From Chrysomallon squamiferum (lineage: Eukaryota > Mollusca > Gastropoda > Neomphalida > Peltospiridae): DNA of 64,000 nt. The stretch is taken from contig CM022679.1 in the NCBI GenBank assembly GCA_012295275.1, positions 23,778,502 through 23,842,501 on the forward strand. The letters are read 5' to 3'. The notes below the pieces were generated by a model. It ran no database searches. It was given only the letters and a program-made list of their open reading frames with translations, and was not told the DNA's origin. How positions within the stretch are numbered: position 1 is the first letter of the stretch; every line of letters starts with the position of its first letter. A program made the translations under genes and the position numbers. Below are positions 27,730-41,761 of the stretch, piece by piece.

Positions 27730-27732
27730 GTA
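27678..27732. repeat. (TTA)n microsatellite
   Basis: About 17 TTA units. Confidence 0.93.
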
Positions 27733-28458
27733 GGGAGAGTCTTTCCGGAGCTGAAAACATTTTTTGATGAGTTAATTTCATATTTTTTATTTTATGATTA
27801 TTATATAAAATATATATTTTTATTATTATTGATTTGAACGTATTAATTTTTAATATATATATATATTAGATAAAGACGGCTAAATGGGAAAATAAAATGT
27901 TCCGTCAAAGATCAATTTCGCGCTCATTACGTGATCAAAACTAAAAGTCAAACTCAAATTTGTTTTAATATAACAAAATGGATTTATTTGCAGAATTCAT
28001 TATTTCAAAGTTAATTTACTTTCCAGAAGGTAAGCGTGAAAAAAAAAAAAAAAAAAAAATAAAAAAATAAAATAAAAGAGAAGATGAAAAAGAAGAAAGA
28101 GGAAAGAAGACAAAATTGTTGGAAATTAAGATATTTTAGTGTGTTAGGTCAACACTGGAACAGTCTAAATGATAATTATTTATTGAACCCCGCTACTGCG
28201 TTCCCGCTTTTTTCACGATGGCATTTTATGGTCATAGTGAGACTTCTTTTTTTTAAATTTGATCATAAAGTAGTGAAAAAATTATGGAATTTTATTTAAC
28301 ACATTAGACTCTTGCGATATTCTCTCTATCCCACTAAATATATACTTACACACAACACAAATATATACGCGCGCTCGCCTACACATAATTATGTGTGGAA
28401 AAAAGAAACACAAAATTATTTCTTGACTACAATTTCAGTAATCCAGTTTGATTTAAAG

Positions 28459-28461
<3 letters not shown>

Positions 28462-28497
<36 letters not shown>

Positions 28498-28515
28498 TAA
28501 TAATAATAATAATAG
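28462..28515. repeat. (TAA)n microsatellite
   Basis: Interrupted once; about 17 units. Confidence 0.9.
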
Positions 28516-28863
28516 TCAAAAGGAGAGTAAAATCAACACCACAACAACAACATGAATAGTAATAAAAATAAAAATTCAGTTTCGCGATATGATTTACTGT
28601 TGCATTATTTTAGTATTTTATGTGTCCTGTATAAACTTCAATATGATTATTATGATTATTATTATATTGTATTATCATTGTTGTTGTTTTATTATTATTA
28701 ATTATCAACATTGCAGTTTATACATCTACACTAAATTAAGATTAGAATATTTATTTGGACGACTGTCTCTCTGTCCGTTTCTCTTTTCGGAGCGCTACAC
28801 ATTTTGATACACCCGTCACATGAATTTGTTAGACATAAAGAAAATTTAAAATTATATACTTAC

Positions 28864-28929
<66 letters not shown>

Positions 28930-28930
28930 T
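28864..28930. repeat. (TAA)n microsatellite
   Basis: About 22 units. Confidence 0.95.
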
Positions 28931-29145
28931 TTAAAAAAAAATTTCTTAATCTTATATTTCGATTTTCTTTTTATTATTATTAGAAGTCTTAATTTTTCGT
29001 GAAATATTTTAATTTTGTACATTATTTTACTATTATAAATGTTAAATAATTGCTATAGCGCTTTATTTTGTAAATTTATACTTACCGTTTTTTGTTACTG
29101 TTGTGTTATTCTTACTATTACTACTGCTACTATTACTATTTCTAT

Positions 29146-29154
29146 TACTATTAC

Positions 29155-29197
<43 letters not shown>

Positions 29198-29200
29198 TAT
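29146..29200. repeat. (TTA)n microsatellite
   Basis: TTA units preceded by related CTA/TTA triplets from about 29110. Confidence 0.9.
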
Positions 29201-29606
29201 TGTTATTATTTAATCTATTTTGTACAATTTTATATTCATAATCCATTTAAAGATAACAAGAAAGTAAAGACTTGCTTATTACTGAGTAGAGGGGTTTTTT
29301 TCAGAAGATATAATAATCATTCACCTCGATCGACAGAATTCATGTGATTGAAAATTAAGTTGCGAAAAATACGTTAAAAATAAACAAGAAATATTAAATT
29401 ATTAGTATTGTTGTTGTTACAATTATTACTATTATTGTTGTTGTTTTTGATGTTGTCATTGTTGTTGTTGTTGTTGTTATTATTATTATTATTTAATTAA
29501 TTATTTATTTATTTATTGATTTTACCTATTCGAAGCATAAATGAAACAAACAAAAAATGGAATTGAAACAAAAAATATATAACTGAACAAAATAAAAATA
29601 AAAAAA

Positions 29607-29638
<32 letters not shown>

Positions 29639-30970
29639 ATTTCTGTATTGTAAGAGTACATGCGATAATTCCATTTTTCTAGCAGTAATAAGGAAAACAA
29701 TTTAAAAATAAAAATAATAACAATAATAATAATAATAATAATAATAACTATTATTATTATTATTACGATGATGATGATGATGATGATAATAATAATAATT
29801 TAAGATATAATTAAAAATAAACGAATCAAATTCATGATGATTAAGTAAGTTAAATTAGAGGTTACGAAAGCAAGAATGATAAAGTATGAAAAGATAATAG
29901 TAACAATAATAATTAAGAAAAAAGTAAATGAATAAAAAAACTAATTAAAATAATAAGAAGATAAACGAAAGAAAATAAAAACTAATTATTTATTTCTTTA
30001 AACCATTTAATATCACTTTTTATTTTACTAGATTTATTTTATTTTTCTTTATTTTAATTAATTTATTTTTACTTATTATTAATATTTATTTATTCGGTTT
30101 TGTATTTTTCATTTATTCGTTTGTATGCTCTTTTTTAATTTATTTGTTTATTTGTTTATTGTTAAAAGGTATTTATTTATTTTTCGACGCTCTGTATTTT
30201 GTTAGGTAATCAAAACTAAATTACATTAAAGAACCGATGCAAGATGTAAAGCAATCTATCTAAAATAGATAATCCAAAATACTTAGATTTAATATATTAT
30301 ATATTTATATTTAGTCATTAAAAATTAGTGAAAATATTTCAAATCTCTTTCATCCAAAAATTCGCAAATGTTTATTGAAACGAGTGAAATTTTCTTATTA
30401 TCATCATCATAATCATCATCATCATCATCATGATCACTTTTTATTTTAAAATAATGAACTACATTTTCTTTTTCTTTTATTTATATTTTTAACAATTGGT
30501 ATCTATTTCGTTTCTTTTCATTACTTTTTTCCAAAATATATTTATTTTAAATTTATTTTTTAAATTATAAATTATAATGTTCTTATAATTTGGTTTTTTA
30601 CAACCATTTTTCAATTTTAATTATTTCATAATTATATATAATTAAATGAAACATTACATGTATCTTTATAAGAGAATAAATCTAAAAATTTTAATTATAA
30701 TAACACGGAGAATTAAATTTAGGAGCAGCAGCCACAGCAGTAGTAGTTGTTGCTGTAGCTGTAGTTGTTGTAGTTGTGGTTAATAACAACAATTACACAG
30801 AGATACATTTTATTATAATTAATATGCCATATATTAATACATTCCATTTATCATTTTGAATGTTATAAATAATTTCCAAAAATTTATCATTATTTTTAAA
30901 TTCATAGCGAAATCAAAATTATTTATTTTGTTCATAATCAACAATCAATTCATTAAATATTATGCACGAT
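29201..30970. other. AT-rich intergenic DNA with short TAA, GAT and AAAT runs
   Basis: Includes (TAAA)n at 29600-29635, (GAT)n near 29767-29787 and (ATC)n near 30399-30430. No gene supported. Confidence 0.5.
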
Positions 30971-30979
30971 ATCAAATCT

Positions 30980-31162
30980 CACCTGTATAATTTTGACGTC
31001 ATAAGCTCACCTGTGTCTGATCTAGTCCCACCTGGATGTATCAAAGAGCGCACATGGTGAGATAGCAGTCTTGTTGATTTGAATAATCAACACAAGACAC
31101 GTACACGTGATTGGCTGAAATCTGCATGAGATAAATACGTCAATGACTAATAAACAGATGGA
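30980..31162. promoter_or_regulatory. motif cluster: perfect CRE, three CACCTG E-boxes, CACGTG, CCAAT
   Basis: TGACGTCA at 30994-31001 lies between CACCTG boxes at 30980-30985, 31008-31013 and 31029-31034. Next come a TCF-like ATCAAAG (31040-31046), CACGTG at 31104-31109 abutting ATTGG (inverted CCAAT, 31110-31114), and CAGATG at about 31155. On minus, two CACCTG boxes also read as splice donors (ACAG|GTGAG), so the block could be a promoter plus noncoding first exon of a minus-strand transcript. It is about 11.7 kb upstream of the PERCC1-like start. Confidence 0.4.
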
Positions 31163-31279
31163 GTTTATTTTTTTCTGTGTTTGGTTGATTTTGGTCTTGT
31201 TTTCTGCCACGGCATTTATTCAGATTAAACCATCATCGGTAAGGATGGGAGATACTATGATCGAATCGCACAATATCCA

Positions 31280-31281
31280 AA

Positions 31282-31317
<36 letters not shown>
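31280..31317. repeat. (TAAA)n microsatellite
   Basis: About nine AAAT units. Confidence 0.9.
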
Positions 31318-32603
31318 AATAATAGTAAAAATTAAATTAAAATGTTACGAAAAAAATTTAAATATTTTATTATTTAAAAGACTTCCATTTCTGGAAACAA
31401 GCTGTTATTTCATTTATAAAAAAATCACTAACAGACCAAAGAAATACGAATAAAAGATTGAATGAGTAAATCTTTTCCTGAAAGTGTTTGAAAATGTGTT
31501 TTGTTAGGTCAGTTTTTTTTTGGGGGTTTGTCTTAAATTTCTAGTTTGAATTTTCAATAAAACATTCGATTATAAATCTTAACAGAATTACACTGCAAAA
31601 TTACAGATTTTATCAACGAGAGGCATTTTTGAAAACTCTCTCTCTTTCTCTCTTCTCTTTATAGATTTATGTATATCTCTCTATTACTTGTAGATAGACA
31701 GACAGACAGACAGAAAATGAAATAATAATGTAGAGACAGAATCTTACAGATGAAAGTGATCGACGAATGGATTTGTAAAGTTAGTTTAATGAAACAATTA
31801 TAGATTAACGTATTGACTAAAGGACTGAATAATGGACATGTGGTTCTACCATCAAAATGGCATCTTCTGGTGGATATTAATATGTCGGAAAATCAAAACA
31901 CGTGCCAGAATCATCCCATTCTCATCTTATTGGAGAAATCACAGCTACATGTGACTGGTAAACGTCTATATATTGACAAAGACCTCTAAAAATATACTCA
32001 GCAAAAACAGTTTGTGAAACAAAAAATATTTATTCACATATAATGTTCCTGTCATGTCATTAAGACATGACTTTCACTTCTAGTGACACGTTTTGATACA
32101 AATGGTGCTAGTATTTACAATTTGCTTTGAATATTTTATTTATATTATAGTAATTATCTGCCAACTCAGCGTTCCGTCTTATTGTATTATGTAATATTGT
32201 TATATTGCTCTCTGTTTTAGTTAATGTGTTATTATTATTACTATTATTATTATTATTCTAATACGGTGTAGATATTATTATTAATATTATAATATGGTTG
32301 TTTTTGTTGTATTTCTTAAAACAATCGTATTTTTCATATCAGTGATACAAATATTACAAAAATCGTTGCTTTATATTTGAAAATTATTTATCTACATTTT
32401 GTTTTGCTCAATATATATCGGCAATACCGTTACAGACTTAGTGTCACTGTAGTTAGAGATAAAACACTCTCTTCTCCAAATCGTACGAGCCTGTTGTCGT
32501 CTTGACAGACATTGTTCTTGGTCTTGTGTTAAAACATCAAGATTACCTTTCATCGCGGTGTTAAGAGCAATTGGGATAGATTTTAATCCACCTGTTTAAA
32601 GAG
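31318..32603. other. intergenic DNA, no gene seen
   Basis: Mostly unique AT-rich sequence; a short (CAGA)n lies near 31694-31713. No exon recognised. Confidence 0.4.
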
Positions 32604-32726
32604 TTACGTCAGAGTGTATGGAAGAACTGTTTATCAGAGGATGTACGGTTTGCACTGACACGTGGGTCTTACGTCAGTGGATGGAAGATTTGTTTATTAG
32701 AGAACGTACGGTTACGATTGACAAGA
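32604..32726. repeat. two-copy ~65 bp tandem duplication, each with TTACGTCA
   Basis: Copy 1 starts at 32604 and copy 2 at 32669. Shared landmarks in order: TTACGTCAG, ATGGAAGA, TGTTTAT.AGAG, GTACGGTT and TTGACA/CTGACA. TTACGTCA is an ATF/CREB-type half-palindrome, so the unit may be a duplicated regulatory module. Confidence 0.7.
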
Positions 32727-33623
32727 TAGGAGCAGTTTGAATAGAAGCTTTCGTAGTCAGATTTGATGTAGTGAATTTATTGAAATATTTAATTGTACAG
32801 AAATTTATAACTCTGCACAATGCATAGTTCGAAGGATCATTAAATCCTTAAGGAATTAAAAACAAATATATTTGTTTGTAGTTTAATATTACATAGAAAT
32901 TGTCTCGTTAAATCCATCCATTCAGATTTATCTTTTAGAAACATGCGTATATGTATTTCCTCTTCTATTACTTCTTCCTTTCCTCCTTTTGTTACAAATG
33001 AACAAATATTGTAATTCATTAACTAACGGGACGATCAGTAATAAAATAAAGTTTAAGAAAACAAATATTCCGTTTTTTTTCAAAAACCAACAATCAAAAC
33101 ATAAAATTACAATATATATCTTGGGCGTTTGGGAGTTCTTTATTCAAAATTATTGTTTCTTTTTCTAAGGGAAATTTTGCCCAGATCAAAACACGAGAAC
33201 CAGTTTCTTCCCTTCTGTTTTGCCGCTCCATCCCCAAGAGTCGTTTATCCATGTTACATGTTACAGTCGTCTGTGGCGGTTTCTGTTTTGTTTGTCACAT
33301 TTAATACACACAGAAGTGAGCAATAAATCACTGTGTATAACAACGATATCGACTGAACGAGAGTGAAACGACTTCTTAATTAATCACTTCAAACTAATTC
33401 AAGGCTGTTGTGTGCGACTTATCAAAAATCTGTCAGTGTATTGAACTCCGGTGACCTCAAATCACCCATGAAGGCAACCCACTATAACATTGAAAAGTTT
33501 GGAAAGGAAGCACGACCATTTTGCAAGGCTTCCTAAAACCACACTTCTATATTTTATACGTATGTACATTAGCTAATATATTACGTTCTTAAATATTGTT
33601 GTCGTTTTTGTTTCTCTTGTTGC

Positions 33624-33654
<31 letters not shown>

Positions 33655-33854
33655 ATTATTTTTACTGCTGTCATAATTGTTGTTATTATGTTATTATTCT
33701 CGCTGTTATTATCTCTGTTGATAGTACTGTTGATTTCAATTAAGAAATAAAATAAGAAGTAAAATGCTTAGATCTGACTCATTCTCGGTCTTCACGTTCA
33801 TTCTGTCTTTCAGTATTTAATTCTACATTAAAAACCCCTCTATTGATCAGTAAA
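32727..33854. other. intergenic DNA, no gene seen
   Basis: Unique sequence with scattered CpGs and a short TTA run near 33626-33650. A 65-codon plus-strand frame at 33129-33326 has no supporting feature. Confidence 0.4.
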
Positions 33855-36523
<2,669 letters not shown>

Positions 36524-36561
36524 CTGTTGACTGATATAATCTCGTATGACATGTTGTAAAG
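36524..36561 (-). CDS. candidate coding exon (38 nt) of an unknown coiled-coil-like gene
   Basis: Acceptor TTTTTCATTTTACCAG, then CT completing a codon from the previous exon, then LQHVIRDYISQQ, then CAG|GTTTGA. Either a donor follows, or the frame ends directly as V-stop (TGA at 36518-36520). It joins the exon at 36632-36707 across a 70 bp intron with correct GT/AG ends and matching phase. Confidence 0.45.
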
Positions 36562-36631
36562 CTGGTAAAATGAAAAATGATAACATTTAATAGAATAATA
36601 AACACGTGTTTTAACAATAGCCTAAACTCAC

Positions 36632-36707
36632 CTGTAATTGTGTCTTTAATGTCTAGAAGTGTTTTCTTTGATCTTGTTTGCGCATCTATCTCTCCAACAC
36701 GAGGATT
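36632..36707 (-). CDS. candidate coding exon (76 nt) of an unknown coiled-coil-like gene
   Basis: Only one frame is open across the exon: NPRVGEIDAQTRSKK then TLLDIKDTIT, plus one base. The donor is strong (ATTACAG|GTGAGTT); the acceptor (GGCGGTAG) is weak, with a T-rich tract upstream. In-frame TAG overlaps the acceptor, so the exon cannot extend. Heptad-like spacing and wording resemble CCDC154-like exons to the right, but I do not recognise the gene. Confidence 0.45.
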
Positions 36708-36742
36708 CTACCGCCAAAGGTATGTAATAGTAAAACAAGATT

Positions 36743-36792
<50 letters not shown>
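36743..36792. repeat. poly-T and (TTA)n
   Basis: T-run followed by about 14 TTA units. Confidence 0.93.
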
Positions 36793-36793
<1 letters not shown>

Positions 36794-37231
36794 TCGTTTT
36801 ATAAATGCATAGATTATATGACAGAGAATAGAAGTGTATATTGTTTCATGGCTAAAATATTATTATAAACTTTTGTATTTCAGACATCAGAATAGTTTTA
36901 AAGAATAAATATAAATATGACAATGCAACGAAATTTGAAATGAGGTAATAAATAAATAAATAAATGAAATAATAGCAGTAATGATGTTTCAACTACAGCA
37001 GCAACAACAACAATAATAATAAACATAAATATCTATTATAATATTATAAAACTAGTATGGGCATTTTGTATTTTTATGTTTTATTGTTTCCTAAAAGTTC
37101 ATTTATTTATTTATTATTATTATTATTTTTAATTTCATCATCATTATTCACCGTCGTAAACCTAGAATAAAATTTTCTATTTTTCATATTTTTATTCACT
37201 CTCTCAAGTTTTCAAACGTTTTCGTAAATTA

Positions 37232-38341
37232 CAGATGCACCATCGATTTTCCGGAATCTTTGGTTCCGAAGTTTACCGCGGATTATCCGTTTTTCCGGAC
37301 CTTAGAAGGTCACATATTAGTAAACAAAACACTTCTGAGCAACGAAACATAATACACTTTGCCTACCTCTAATACACCATGCACCTGCTAGAAACGTAAA
37401 CAAATATTAAATGTAAATTAAATGATTAAATGATTTCATTAGCAAAAAGGTTATCAGTTTATCAGAACAATCTACTTCAATAAAATTAAAGTATTATTAT
37501 ACAGATATTAAAAATAGATTAAATAAATTTTCCAAATTTATTCGGTCTAATTTAGATCAGATCATCAGAGCCTAGGAACATTTTTCATGTAACTATAGTA
37601 ATTTAGAATAAATCTGGTGTATGCATCAGAAATCCGTTTTAAAAAGAGATTATTATTTTCGTCCATTCCATCATTTATTTATTCATTCTCTTAAGTTTTT
37701 TTCTTTCAAATATTTAGTTTATACATCAGAAATCAGAATAAATCACTTTATTTAAGTGAACTAAGAAGTCAACAACGTTAATCAAATCGTTGAATATCTC
37801 GGATTAAGCGGGCCCAATCTAATCAAAATGTTGTCCAGATATAGTCCTTTATTTCTCTGCAGTAAATCCCTCCCTTTCCCGCCCCCATGTTTGCTTCACA
37901 ATTTTGTATTATTGAACTTACCTTGATTAAATTTCTACCTTCTTAGCATGGGGTGTACTTATCTGCTGTTAATGTAGAGATTGGCCTACCGCATTCTAGA
38001 CGGAACCCATGGCAGGTCGGTGCGCTCCGAGTCGTGGGAAAGTTACTTCTCGGAATTTAGTTTCGATTAATATGTTTGTTTGGGATTATCGGTTGATAAG
38101 AAGTAAATAAAAGTTTTAACAATAATTGCTGGTCCAAAGTGAAAGATATTGGCGATTTTTCTCTATTACAGTCCATTTTAAACATTAAAATGAAATAAAC
38201 CAGATAACAAATGAAATTATTTCAATTTGTTTTTATATTTCAATATCTATTTTATTTCCAGTTGATCGAAAACTAAGAATAACAATTATTTGTTCAAATT
38301 TTCGGAATTTTTCGGATTTTGGAACATAAGCAGATAGCCTG
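37232..38341. mobile_element. degenerate non-autonomous pogo/Tigger (JRK)-like DNA transposon
   Basis: The left end starts CAGATGCACCATCGATTTTC, just after TA, and continues with GGTTCCGAAGTTTACCGCGG and ATTATCCG. The right end on minus starts CAGGCTATCTGCTTATGTTC and continues CAAAATCCGAAAAATTCCG. CAG termini, CCGGA/ATCCG wording and a TA at the left flank fit pogo/Tigger terminal repeats. A third end-like stretch (CTCGGATTAAGCGGGCCCAA) near 37799 suggests nesting. No transposase frame; the right TA duplication is not intact. Confidence 0.4.
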
Positions 38342-38969
38342 AGAGAATAGGATAAAAGATTAAATACGAATGCCATTTGGCATTTATATTTCATATTAAG
38401 TTTATACCGATAGTTTACAGGATGTTTTGCTTTAACGCCTTTAATTTAAATAAGTAAATAAAATGGTTATCCGTTTCTGTTATGTATTTGCCTTTAATGA
38501 TTTGTAGGCAAATGATGATATGATAAAAATAATAGTAAACAATAACAATAATAAATACATAACTAAATAAGTAGGTTAATAAGAAAAAAATTAAAAATTA
38601 AAAAAAATCGAAAATTTATGTGCATTTTGGCAACAACAACAACAATAAATAAAATAATATAAATAAGTATATAAATAAATAAAAATATTAAAACAAAATT
38701 AAATTGAAAATAAACACATACAAAACATTTTCAAATAAATAAACTGACACATTATAGGATAGGAAAAAAATTAACGTGCTAATCAGAGCAAGCTGTTGTG
38801 AAGCACGTCCACATATTACAATAAATGCACATTTATATACTAAACTGTCAAGTGTTTTAAATATATTACGTGTATATACAGATTCGTCCGTGTAAGAGAT
38901 CTATTGTGTTTTTAAAAGAAGTGTGAACAACGTACTTCATAATAAAAACTCGGTGCTCTTTAAAACGCA

Positions 38970-39081
38970 CTATATTTTTGTATTATGCAATACAGTTTTG
39001 TTTAAAGGGGTGTTTTCACGTCGCTCACTTCTTCTGTTGGTTGTACAAACAGGTGTTCCTGTACCTGGACTCGCTAATTGC
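38970..39081 (-). CDS. candidate terminal coding exon, possibly a distal alternative end
   Basis: Strong acceptor (AAACTTTTTCATTTCAG) followed by G and 36 open codons starting QLASPGTGTPVCTTNRRSE and ending LHNTKI, then TAG. Starting after one base fits the phase left by the exon at 48012-48190, so it could be a distal alternative last exon of the CCDC154-like gene. A second frame (AISESRYRNTCLY) ends at TGA sooner. No transcript support is visible. Confidence 0.3.
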
Positions 39082-39408
39082 CTGAAATGAAAAAGTTTAC
39101 GTTTCACAGATAAGACATGACAAACGTTTAAGAGGATGATAAACAAGCGAAGCTAGAGCAGCTGTGGTTACGTGCTGTTTAAGAAATTTTGACTAATTCA
39201 TGATAGCCAACTGTCAGATGTACTCTTCCTGGCAACTGTTACATGTTTGGCAGACGATTTTAAATACATTTATTGTTATTTTAAGATTTTATTTTTTAAA
39301 TTTCTTTTTCAAGAGACAAGAACAAGATATTTAAATATTTTAAATTTCGTGGAGTTCTGAAAATAATATTTTGTAAATTAAAGCATATATTTCCTGATGA
39401 TGATGATG

Positions 39409-39462
<54 letters not shown>

Positions 39463-39637
39463 TATGATAATGATAATAGTAATAAAATATAGAAGTAAAA
39501 CAAGAAGTGATTACTATACATCACTTGTAAAAAAACCTAATAAAAAATGAAATTACTGATATGTTTTATACATGGATTACAAACATTGTGAAAGAAAAAC
39601 AAACTATTCAGAATGATTACAACAAAAGTTTATTAAC

Positions 39638-39669
<32 letters not shown>

Positions 39670-41187
39670 GTTAATTAAACATTAAAGCCACATACTGAAA
39701 TGTTTTTAATTGTAATAATTTTATCAGCAGTAAAACCAGACAGATCTTTGGAAATGGATGGATTAATGGACATCATCAAAACTAAAATAAATAAATAAAT
39801 AATAATTTCTGTAAAATAATTATTCTTAAACAAAGGTAATGTGTTTCAGTAGGAAAATGAAAACTAAAATTAAAATTTCAACTGGAACATTTGCAAATAC
39901 ATTGTTAATATTTAAATTGTAACTAAATAGATAAAAAGCCAGCACATGCAGTTTGTTCTCAGCTTATTGCAATATTCTTTATTGATTTAAAACATTCTGA
40001 AATATAATTTCATATTTTATTTACATAATTTAATTATTACTTCAACATATTTTTCATTTTTGAAATTAACTAATTTACAAAAAATTAAATAATAAAAAAT
40101 CTGTATAGTTACTAATAAATGATTTGTTTAATAATTTATTTCATTGAAAGAAATTGGAGGAAATTTAAGACATTAAATATTTAAACAATTATTATTATCA
40201 TTTTAAACTAATATCAATGATTAGATATGCATAAATAAAAAGGTAATACTAACGCTGATGAAAGTAATTCCTTTAACAATGAACACTTTTTAAAATATTT
40301 ATTAAATAAAGAAATAAAAACTTCTGTTTAATAATTCTAATGATTGGTTTAAGTCTTCTAGTGTGCATATATTGTGTTTGTGTTTAAATAAATAAAAATT
40401 ACATAAATAACAATTTATTATTAATAATTTAATGTTTTGTTTTGTTTTGATTATAGGTGCTTCCTATAGGTGTTTCTTATTAAAACATTACTCTACATTA
40501 CTAGTGAGCTCCTATTTAATAAAATAGATTTTTTTTTAAAATAAATAAAATGACATAAAATAAGGTAAAATAAAACACCTACAGAATACAGCATTATTAA
40601 TTAAAACAAATTAGACAAAATTCAAATATAATTTTAATGCATTATTCAATGGGTGTAATAAAAATAAAATTAAACTAAATGTATATCCTTAGATTTGTGT
40701 TTGTGGCAAGATTTTATGATTTAATTATCTGAGTATGAAAAAATTCAGATGTGGCAATAAAACATATTAAATGCAATAAATAGAATTAAAAACAAAACAA
40801 AAAAGTAAAATAAGTAAAATATAAAACAGTAAAATTGTATGCTATTATTACATCATAACAATTTGAAGATTAAAAATGTATATTTATATATATGAAAATA
40901 TCTATGTATGTAATGTATTTATGTTTGTATTGATTATTTTTATTTAGTTAGCTAAATGTCACATTATACATTAAGATTAAAAGTACATGAAAACAGTGTT
41001 TTTAACTGTAATATATGATGGATAAAAGTTGAATGATTAATTTAAGAATTAACTTGCAGATATTACTATCATTATTATTAATTTTTTTGTTGTTTTTTTA
41101 ATTATAATATTTCTTAACTATTTCTTTTTACATAACTTCAAGAATTGTTCCTAAAACATTTTTATTTTCTTTCATTAAATATTACAG

Positions 41188-41230
<43 letters not shown>

Positions 41231-41717
41231 TGTGAGAGAGTTTGTGTTTGTGTGCATGTGTATGTATTTATATAAAAAAAATAGGAACAAAATAAATAAA
41301 TAAGAGGCAAATCTAATAATAATAATATGAAGAAGAAGAATTTAAGTTAAACAAAAGTCCTTTCCAGTAAAATTAATATTTACAATCCATCATTGGACAT
41401 CAGTGGAATTCTTTCATATTTGTATTACAAAATTAAATAAGCATCAAATCAATTTTAATACATTCTATTTAAAATCTACTCAGATGAGTGTAACAGTTTC
41501 TTTAAAAAAATGCTTTATGCACTCATCAGATACAAAATATATATATATACAAGGCACAAACAAATAATGAGACCTGCCCACAAAATGTAAAAAACTGTTA
41601 GTGCCAAGTTTACACATTTCTGTAAACTTAAACACACAACAAATGCCTCTTTCACTTGCTTATTTCCAAAACATGTTAACAAAATAACAAATCATTTTAT
41701 ATTAAAGAAAAAAAAAA

Positions 41718-41761
<44 letters not shown>

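Noticed and set aside
37930-38080. Minus-strand exon ending ATCAAG|GTAAGT near 37921
   Set aside because: All three frames carry stops close to the donor; it overlaps a transposon-like element. Could at best be noncoding.
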